Source: Nocardia amamiensis (GTDB taxonomy: Bacteria; Actinomycetota; Actinomycetes; Mycobacteriales; Mycobacteriaceae). From it: DNA of 64,000 nucleotides. Below, in pieces: positions 58,509-64,000 of the stretch (position 1 is the stretch's first letter; each line of letters begins with the position of its first letter). The notes below the pieces were generated by a model. It saw only the letters and a list, made by a program, of their open reading frames with translations. It did no database searches and was not told where the DNA came from. The position numbers and the translations under genes are program-made. The stretch lies in the NCBI RefSeq assembly GCF_015477605.1, contig NZ_JADLQX010000021.1, forward strand, positions 1 through 64,000, given 5' to 3'.

Positions 58509-59855
58509 GTGACTACTTCGCACCCAGCCCCGACCGACCATTCCGGCACCGAACAGCTCCGCGACCGGATCGCCGACGTTCTCACGCGCGCACGGCAGCG
58601 CACCCTCACTCTCACCGACTGTGTCGACGAAGCCGAACTGGTGGCCCAGCATTCGCGCTTGATGAGCCCCTTGGTCTGGGATCTCGCGCACATCGGCAAT
58701 CAGGAAGAACTGTGGCTCGTTCGCGACGTCGGCGGCCGCGAGCCGGTACGCGCCGACATCGACGAGCTCTACGACGCTTTCAAACACACCCGCGCCAACC
58801 GGCCCGCGCTGCCGCTGCTCGACCCCACGCAGGCCCGCGGCTACGTCGGCACGGTGCGCGACAAGGTCTTGGATGTCCTGGAGCGCAGCGATTTACGAGG
58901 CAGGCCACTGATCGACGGCGGTTTCGCGTTCGGCATGATCGCCCAGCACGAGCAGCAGCACGACGAAACCATGCTCGCCACCCACCAGTTGCGCGCCGGA
59001 GCCGCCGTGCTCTCCGCGTCCGCCGCGCCGACCGCCTCGGCGACCGTCGGCGGGGACATCGTCATCCCCGCGGGCGAGTTCACCATGGGTACTTCGACCG
59101 ACGCTTGGGCGCTGGACAACGAGCGCCCCGCCCATCAGGTGTGGGTGCCCGGCTTCGCGATCGATGCCGCGCCGGTGACCAACGAGCAGTACCTCGCCTT
59201 CGTCGACGACGGCGGCTACGAGCGCCCCGAACTGTGGTCCGAGCGCGGCTGGGCGCACCGGATCCAGGCGGGGCTGGTCGCGCCGCAGTTCTGGGAGCGC
59301 GATCCGTCCGGGCACTGGTGGCGGCGGGTGTTCGGGGTGATGACGCCGCTGCGGCCGCAGCAGCCCGTCGCGCACGTGTGCTGGTTCGAGGCAGAGGCCT
59401 ATGCGAACTGGGCGGGCAAGCGGCTGCCCACCGAAGCCGAATGGGAGAAGGCGGCCAGGTTCGACCCGGTGACCGGCGCCTCCCGCCGCTTCCCTTGGGG
59501 CGATGACGATCCCGACGTCACCACCGCGAATCTGGGGCAGCGTCATCTGGAACCCGCCGAGGTCGGCGCGTATCCGGCCGGCGCGTCTCCCGCGGGCGTG
59601 CACCAGCTGATCGGTGACGTCTGGGAATGGACCGCGTCCGGCTTCGAGGCCTACCCGGGCTTCCGCGCCTTCCCGTACCGGGAGTACTCCGAAGTGTTCT
59701 TCGGCGGCGACTACCGCGTGCTGCGCGGCGGTTCCTTCGGCACCGATCCGGTCGCCTGCCGCGGCACCTTCCGCAACTGGGACCATCCCATTCGTCGCCA
59801 GATCTTCGCCGGTTTCCGCTTGGCGCGCGATCTGCGACCGGGGGAAGGCGAGTGA
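58509..59855 (+). CDS. egtB: Ergothioneine sulfoxide synthase EgtB
   Basis: About 448 residues. The N-terminal DinB-like domain carries the iron ligands: His in WDLAHIGNQEELW near 57 and HEQQHDE near 146. The C-terminal formylglycine-generating-enzyme-like domain has PVTNEQYLAF, AYANWAGKRLPTEAEWEKAA, GDVWEWTASGF and RGGSFGTDP. EgtB is a non-heme iron enzyme that couples O2, hercynine and gamma-Glu-Cys. GTG 58509, with GGAG nine bases upstream, is preferred to ATG 58500. Its stop codon lies inside the first of two tandem copies of a dispersed repeat. Confidence 0.95.
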   Translation: MTTSHPAPTDHSGTEQLRDRIADVLTRARQRTLTLTDCVDEAELVAQHSRLMSPLVWDLAHIGNQEELWLVRDVGGREPVRADIDELYDAFKHTRANRPALPLLDPTQARGYVGTVRDKVLDVLERSDLRGRPLIDGGFAFGMIAQHEQQHDETMLATHQLRAGAAVLSASAAPTASATVGGDIVIPAGEFTMGTSTDAWALDNERPAHQVWVPGFAIDAAPVTNEQYLAFVDDGGYERPELWSERGWAHRIQAGLVAPQFWERDPSGHWWRRVFGVMTPLRPQQPVAHVCWFEAEAYANWAGKRLPTEAEWEKAARFDPVTGASRRFPWGDDDPDVTTANLGQRHLEPAEVGAYPAGASPAGVHQLIGDVWEWTASGFEAYPGFRAFPYREYSEVFFGGDYRVLRGGSFGTDPVACRGTFRNWDHPIRRQIFAGFRLARDLRPGEGE

Positions 59856-59919
59856 ACCGAAGGCACAGCGCGCCGTCGCGCACGGCGAAGCCGAGCGCCG
59901 GCGAGGCGGAGTCGTGAGT
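59851..59919. repeat. Dispersed 70-80 bp GC repeat, copy B
   Basis: This copy begins at the egtB stop (AGTGAACCGAAGGCACAGCG...) and ends with GAGGCGGAGTCGTGAGT. It is about 90 percent like copy C, which starts exactly 80 bp later. The inner dyad CGCCGT-N5-ACGGCG could form a hairpin. Confidence 0.85.
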
Positions 59920-59930
59920 GAGCGGCAGCG

Positions 59931-59999
59931 AGTGAACCGAAAGCACAGCGCGCCGTCGCGCACGGCGGAGCCGAGCGTCAGCGAGGCGGAGTCGTGAGC
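59931..59999. repeat. Dispersed 70-80 bp GC repeat, copy C
   Basis: Tandem to copy B with an 11-bp spacer GAGCGGCAGCG. It starts AGTGAACCGAAAGCACAGCG and ends GAGGCGGAGTCGTGAGC, 19 bp before the egtC start. It is related to copy A at 18232-18316. Confidence 0.85.
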
Positions 60000-60018
60000 G
60001 ACCAAGCGGCGGGCGAAT

Positions 60019-60825
60019 ATGTGTAGACATCTGGGCTATATCGGCCCTCCGGTGCGCGTCGGCGAGATGCTCACCCTCGGATCGCATTCGCTGCGCACCC
60101 AGTCGTGGGCTCCGAAGGACATGCGCCGCGGCGGCACCATCAACGCCGACGGCTTCGGTGTCGCGTGGTGGCACACCGCGCAAGACGTGGTCACCGTCAG
60201 CCGGTACCGCAACGCCGCGCCGATCTGGACCGATCCGGCGGTGGAGGAAGTGCTGCCGCAGCTGGAATCCTCCGCGATGCTCGGCGCGGTGCGGTCGGCG
60301 ACGGTCGGCATGCCGGTGGAGCGCTCCGCGTGCGCGCCGTTCACCCGGGACCGCTGGGCCTTCAGCCACAACGGCGTCGTTCCGGACTGGCGCCGGACCC
60401 TGACCGCGGTGGCCGCCGAGTTCGCGCTCATCGCGGCCGAACTCGGCGCCGAGGAACTGTTCACCGCGGCGCGGCTGCTGGAGGCGGAGTCCGCCACCGA
60501 CACCGCCACGCTGTGGGTGCTGCTGTGCGATCTGCTGGCCACCACCTCGCCGGACGGCGAGTGGTCCGCGGCCCCGGCGGCGTTGCGGCTGCTCGTTTCC
60601 GCGATTCTCGACCGAGCACCAGAGGCTCGCCTGAATTTCCTGCTCTGCGACGGTGCGCAGCTGTGGGCGACCACCTGCCACCATTCGTTGTCGGCGCTGG
60701 TCACCGACAGCTTCGCGATCCTGTCCTCCGAACCGTTCGACGACGACCCCCGCTGGCAGTCGATCCCGGACCGCAGCCTGGTGACCGCAAGGCCCGGTGC
60801 GCTGTCCGTCGACGCCCTCCTCTGA
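60019..60825 (+). CDS. egtC: Ergothioneine gamma-glutamyl hydrolase EgtC
   Basis: The 268-residue class II glutamine amidotransferase fold starts MCRHLGYIGPP, with Cys2 as the N-terminal nucleophile after Met removal. TINADGFGVAWW and FSHNGVVPDWR are the substrate and oxyanion motifs. EgtC removes the glutamate from gamma-glutamyl-hercynylcysteine sulfoxide. It is 17 bp upstream of egtD. Two tandem repeats sit between egtB and egtC, so the operon might be attenuated there. The ribosome binding site is weak. Confidence 0.95.
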   Translation: MCRHLGYIGPPVRVGEMLTLGSHSLRTQSWAPKDMRRGGTINADGFGVAWWHTAQDVVTVSRYRNAAPIWTDPAVEEVLPQLESSAMLGAVRSATVGMPVERSACAPFTRDRWAFSHNGVVPDWRRTLTAVAAEFALIAAELGAEELFTAARLLEAESATDTATLWVLLCDLLATTSPDGEWSAAPAALRLLVSAILDRAPEARLNFLLCDGAQLWATTCHHSLSALVTDSFAILSSEPFDDDPRWQSIPDRSLVTARPGALSVDALL

Positions 60826-60842
60826 CCCGAAAGGCCCGTGCC

Positions 60843-61814
60843 ATGACCGCAGCGACCCTGGACATCCATCTCACCGACGACGACCTGACCGCCGCGTTGC
60901 GCGCGGACGCCCGGTTGGGACTGACCGCGGACCCCAAGTGGCTGCCGCCCAAATGGTTCTACGACGCCAGGGGCAGCGAGCTGTTCGAGCAGATCACCGA
61001 GCTGCCCGAGTACTACCCGACGCGCACCGAGCGCGCGCTACTGGAGCGAGTGGTCGATGCGATCGCCCGCGCCGCGCAGGCCGAGGTGCTCGTCGAGCTC
61101 GGTGCGGGTTCGGCGGCCAAGACCCGGCTACTGCTCACCGCGCTGAGCGCGCAGGGACCGCTGAAGACTTATGTGCCGCAGGATGTTTCCTCGGCGGCGC
61201 TGCGGGCAACGGCGGACGACGTCGCGGCCGAGTTCCCCGGGCTCGCCGTGCACGGTGTGGTCAGCGATTTCACCGACACGCTGCAGAATCTGCCGCGCGG
61301 TGGCCGCAGGATGATCGCCTTCCTCGGCGGCACCATCGGCAATCTGGTCCCCGAGGAACGCGCCGAGTTCCTGGGCAGGATCCACGACGTGCTCGAACCC
61401 GGCGAACATGTGCTGCTCGGCGCCGGGCTGGTCATCGACCCCGCGGTGCTGGTGCCCGCCTACGACGACGCGGCGGGCGTCACCGCCGAGTTCAACCGCA
61501 ACGTGTTGCACGTGCTGAACTCTCGCCTGCGCGCCGACTTCGCGCCGGAGAAGTTCCGCCACGTCGCGGTCTGGGATCCGGCGCGGGAGTGGATCGAGAT
61601 GCGGCTGGAGGCGAGCGAGGACATGACCGTCACGGTCGCCGACCTCGATCTCACCGTCCGCTTCGCCCGCGGCGAGCAGCTGCGGACCGAGATCTCGGCG
61701 AAGTTCCGCGTCGAGCGCCTCGACGCCGAGCTCGCCGCCGCGGGCTTCGCCACGCGGAACGTGTGGACCGATCCGGATGAGCGGTTCGCACTGGTGCTCG
61801 CCGAACGCCGCTGA
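60843..61814 (+). CDS. egtD: Histidine N-alpha-methyltransferase EgtD
   Basis: The 323-residue SAM-dependent enzyme shows PKWFYDARGSELFEQITELP near residue 33, followed by EYYPTRTE (the typical family start). The SAM motif ELGAGSAAKTRLLL is near 85. FLGGTIGNL and the histidine-binding ending ISAKFRVERLDAELAAAGF complete it. It trimethylates His to hercynine, the first pathway step. AAAGG precedes the ATG. It is the last gene of the egtA-B-C-D run. Confidence 0.96.
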   Translation: MTAATLDIHLTDDDLTAALRADARLGLTADPKWLPPKWFYDARGSELFEQITELPEYYPTRTERALLERVVDAIARAAQAEVLVELGAGSAAKTRLLLTALSAQGPLKTYVPQDVSSAALRATADDVAAEFPGLAVHGVVSDFTDTLQNLPRGGRRMIAFLGGTIGNLVPEERAEFLGRIHDVLEPGEHVLLGAGLVIDPAVLVPAYDDAAGVTAEFNRNVLHVLNSRLRADFAPEKFRHVAVWDPAREWIEMRLEASEDMTVTVADLDLTVRFARGEQLRTEISAKFRVERLDAELAAAGFATRNVWTDPDERFALVLAERR

Positions 61815-62085
61815 TCACGCCGGTGCAGGGTCGCTCGTGTCGTGACCTGGGCGGCGTCTCGCCCGCGACGTCCAGAGCACGATGTCGCGGGCCCGGCTAC
61901 GGCAGCCGGCCCGGAGCCTCCGGCAGGAACGACCGCGGCCGCGGGAAGCGACGTAGTCGCGTCGGCAGGAGTGGTGTGATCGGATCAGGACGGCAGGGTT
62001 CCCGTGGCGGAACTTACCTCCAACATGGGAGCAACCAACGTTAACAGTTGTGGGTGACACCAACAAGTATTGGTAGATTGGCCGC
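61815..62085. promoter_or_regulatory. Intergenic region before MarR gene with small dyad
   Basis: No gene is supported. An inverted repeat ACCAA-N6-TTGGT is at 62059-62074, 11 bp before the MarR start, in a locally AT-rich stretch (AACGTTAACAGTTG). It is a plausible autoregulatory site. Confidence 0.5.
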
Positions 62086-62538
62086 ATGAAGATTGCGCAT
62101 GACGGCGCGGCGAGCAGATTGCGGGTATTGCCGACCCGGCTGGTCACCCAGGTCGCTGTACTGGCTGATCGCGCCACCGAGCGTGCCCTTGCCGATACCG
62201 GGTTACGTCGGCATCATTACGCACTGCTCGTCACCCTGCGTGAGTTCGGTCCCGCCAGTCAGGCGGATCTCGGCCGCCGCACCCGCATCGATCGCAGCGA
62301 TATCGTTGCCGCGCTCAATGACCTGGCCGAGCGTGGTCTGATCGATCGCAGCCCCGACCCCGGCGACCGCCGCCGCAATGTCGTCACTATTACGGACCCG
62401 GGCACCGATCACCTCGAAGAGTTGGACCGTAGGATCGACCGTGCCCAAGACGAACTGGTCGCCGCCCTTTCGGGAGACCAGCGTCGCCAGCTGGTCGACC
62501 TACTCACCCGGATCCTCGACGACCACGCCCGAAAATGA
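62086..62538 (+). CDS. MarR-family regulator
   Basis: The 150-residue protein has RRHHYALLVTLREFGPASQA, RIDRSDIVAALNDLAERGLI, the wing SPDPGDRRRNVVTITDPGTD, and a C-terminal dimer helix (AALSGDQRRQLVDLLTRIL). This is the ordinary MarR pattern. ATG 62086 starts the conserved fold and a small dyad precedes it. It is convergent with the DUF2461 gene. No target gene is next to it, so it may control only itself or distant genes. Confidence 0.9.
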   Translation: MKIAHDGAASRLRVLPTRLVTQVAVLADRATERALADTGLRRHHYALLVTLREFGPASQADLGRRTRIDRSDIVAALNDLAERGLIDRSPDPGDRRRNVVTITDPGTDHLEELDRRIDRAQDELVAALSGDQRRQLVDLLTRILDDHARK

Positions 62539-62611
62539 GCCCTGCTAGGCGCGACAGGAGCGGTGGGCACAGGCGCAGACCAGAACCGTCGTCGTATGGC
62601 CGGCGGCGGAA

Positions 62612-63256
62612 CTACGACGGTGCGCCGCCGACCACCGCGGCCAGCCATTCGATCAGCGGCCGCATCGTCTCCCAGGCGGCACGGACCTCCTTCGCCGCGC
62701 GCGGCGTCTCCAGCCAGGCGGGCGCCCCGAACTCCTTTCCACAGGTGAGGGATTTGTGCCGGAGCAGATCAATGCGCGGATGGTCGGCGTCGTAGCCCTT
62801 CGGCTTGGTCTTCAGCTGCTCGCCGCCGATGGTGAAGCCCGCCGCGGCCAGTTTCGCGAGAATCGCCACCAGCTCGGGTCCGCGCACGTCGTCGTCGATG
62901 GTGGCGCGCAACTGCGCGAGCTGGTCGGGAGAACCCTGGTAGAAGCCGCCGCCGACGAACAAGCCGCCGGCGTTGATCTGGACGTACCAGCCGACGCCCG
63001 GCGCGGCGCGCACCACGGCGCCCTGGGCGGTCTTGTACGGTGACTTGTCCTTGGCGAACCGCACGTCCCGATAGGGCCGGAAGATCTTGGCCGACCCGAA
63101 CGCCGGCTCCAGTTCGGTGACCAGCGCGGTCATCGGCTTTTTCACCGCGCGGTCGTAGATCTCTTTGTTCGCCGTCCAGAAAGCCTTGGAGTTGTCGGCC
63201 TCGAGATCTTCGTAGAAGTCCAGTCCAGCCAGCGGGAAGCCCGCGAATCGGGTCAT
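62612..63256 (-). CDS. DUF2461 domain protein
   Basis: About 214 residues. FYEDLEADNSKAFWTANKEI near residue 14, KIFRPYRDVRFAKDKSPYKT, GWYVQINAGGLFVGGGFY and KPKGYDADHPRIDLLRHKSL are the known conserved blocks of this uncharacterised family. A cytosolic protein of unknown function, common in actinobacteria and Bacteroidetes. ATG 63256 gives the normal N-terminus; the longer frame to 63427 is Arg-rich. It stands between a convergent MarR gene and a small membrane protein gene on the same strand. Confidence 0.92.
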   Translation of the reverse strand: MTRFAGFPLAGLDFYEDLEADNSKAFWTANKEIYDRAVKKPMTALVTELEPAFGSAKIFRPYRDVRFAKDKSPYKTAQGAVVRAAPGVGWYVQINAGGLFVGGGFYQGSPDQLAQLRATIDDDVRGPELVAILAKLAAAGFTIGGEQLKTKPKGYDADHPRIDLLRHKSLTCGKEFGAPAWLETPRAAKEVRAAWETMRPLIEWLAAVVGGAPS

Positions 63257-63342
63257 GATCGTGCCTCTACCGCAGCGGTCCGGTTTCCGGAGAAACGCGA
63301 GCCTGCCAACCGGGCTACACCGAATCGACGCATACCGGAAAT

Positions 63343-63984
63343 CTACGTCGTCAGGTCTCCGCCGAACACGACGAACCCGACGACGAAGCCGATCACCATT
63401 CCGACGCCCGACGCGATCGCGGCCCACTTACCGAGCGATTCGCCCTTGTTGTGCCCGATCACGCCCAGCACGATCCCGGCCGGGCCGAAGAGGATCGGGC
63501 AGAACAGCACCGCCGTCACCGCGCAGACGAATCCGATGATCGAGTACACCTGGCTACCCGTCTGCCGGGGCGGGGTGGCATAGGGTTCGTATCCCTGCTG
63601 CGGGTAGGACGGATAGCCGTATTGCGGCGGCTGCGGTCCTCCGGGCGGATAGTCGTACGCTCCGCCCGGCGGGTACTGGGTTGGACCGCTCGGCGGATAT
63701 GGCTGCCCGGCCGGAGGATACGGTGGCTGCTCCCGCGAGGGGTACGGCGGCTGCTCGGCGGAGGGGTACGGCGGCTGCCCGGCCGAGGGGTACGGCGGCT
63801 GCTGGCCCAGAGGCTGCTGCGGCTGCTCACCGGGCGGGTACTGCGGTCGTTCGCCGGCCGGGTACTGCGGCTGCTCGCCGGGCGGGTACTGCGGTTGATC
63901 GCCCGACCCGTACCGCGCTTGATCATCCGGCGAGAACCGCTTCGTCGACTCGTCGGCCGGGGGTTGCGGTGCCGATCCGGACAA
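63343..63984 (-). CDS. Pro/Tyr/Gln-rich repeat protein with two C-terminal membrane helices (DUF4190-like)
   Basis: At least 213 residues. The first 140 are a low-complexity region of short repeats such as QPQYPPGEQ and QPPYPSAEQPPYPS. The end has two membrane helices around IIGFVCAVTAVLFCPILFGP and AIASGVGMVIGFVVGFVVFG joined by VLGVIGHNKGESLGKWA, a DUF4190-like pattern. The listed start is TTG 63984; the frame is open to the window edge, so the true start may be upstream. A disordered cytoplasmic tail of this kind is frequent in actinobacterial envelope proteins. Function is unknown. Confidence 0.75.
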   Translation of the reverse strand: MSGSAPQPPADESTKRFSPDDQARYGSGDQPQYPPGEQPQYPAGERPQYPPGEQPQQPLGQQPPYPSAGQPPYPSAEQPPYPSREQPPYPPAGQPYPPSGPTQYPPGGAYDYPPGGPQPPQYGYPSYPQQGYEPYATPPRQTGSQVYSIIGFVCAVTAVLFCPILFGPAGIVLGVIGHNKGESLGKWAAIASGVGMVIGFVVGFVVFGGDLTT

Positions 63985-64000
63985 CGGGGTTTCCGGCGGC

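Noticed and set aside
59851..59999. CRISPR-like array between egtB and egtC
   Set aside because: Only two units, an 11-bp spacer and a third copy 41 kb away; it is a dispersed repeat, not a CRISPR.
61815..62177. Minus-strand frame of 120 codons opposite the MarR start
   Set aside because: Arg/Ser-rich, overlaps the promoter and first codons of the MarR gene, no family pattern.

Overview
The window is high-GC DNA with short intergenic gaps, GTG and TTG starts and strong GC hairpins. It comes from a mycolate-containing actinobacterium, most likely Nocardia or a close relative. The evidence is two MspA-type porins, a three-DUF348 plus G5 RpfB, an actinobacterial protein O-mannosyltransferase, an F420-type oxidoreductase, a complete ergothioneine cluster, and blocks collinear with Mycobacterium tuberculosis Rv0990c-Rv0996 and Rv1001-Rv1015c. 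Synteny statements come from memory of those genomes, not from a search.

Layout. 1-860: two MspA porins, the first cut by the window edge. 1197-7548: the Rv0990c-Rv0996-like block (SAF protein, FmdB zinc ribbon, 5-formyl-THF cyclo-ligase, galU, gephyrin-like glp, rimJ, membrane receptor glpR), closed by tRNA-Ala(CGC) and its terminator. 7965-20208: an accessory region with a lysozyme-domain protein, several regulators, an SDR, an MFS remnant, an ArsR/SRPBCC pair, a TetR-type cluster (MBL hydrolase, TetR, VOC, CMD) framed by two copies of one operator, a P450-ferredoxin pair, a Cys-rich small protein, a type 5 uracil-DNA glycosylase and two stand-alone GyrI-like proteins. 20458-25241: a compact operon of a GNAT/acyl-synthase-like protein, a ThiF-nitroreductase fusion (Rv1355c-like) and a GAF-GGDEF-EAL protein (Rv1354c-like), then an MgtA-like mannosyltransferase. 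26524-28811: soxR, arcA, gntR. 28813-38143: pmt, rsmI, an ICL/PEPM enzyme, a TetR, metG, tatD, rpfB, rsmA. 38201-55415: copZ, uup, an LLM enzyme, ispE, a SDR/TetR pair, an Abi-alpha/DUF445/Abi-alpha locus, an NTF2-like protein, prfC, rplY, pth, a broken SRPBCC gene, a MarR-linked hydrolase and an acyl-CoA synthetase-like gene. Here ispE, rplY-pth and the synthetase all lie on the strand opposite to that expected from M. tuberculosis, which suggests local inversions. 55613-61814: ergothioneine genes egtE (divergent) and egtABCD. 62086-63984: a MarR, a DUF2461 protein and a Pro/Tyr/Gln-rich membrane protein at the edge.

Working relations. glp and glpR are expected to act together in division and polar growth. 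The egt genes build ergothioneine from His, Cys and SAM. rpfB-rsmA, tatD and metG form the usual housekeeping neighbourhood. Several regulators can be paired with operators seen directly as dyads: the TetR cluster at 12.2-15.4 kb, a CsoR-like box before copZ, dyads between the SDR and TetR at 43.7 kb, and a MarR operator family at 52.2-53.2 kb. The loci most worth a second look are the acyltransferase/ThiF-nitroreductase/c-di-GMP operon and the Abi-alpha/DUF445 locus.
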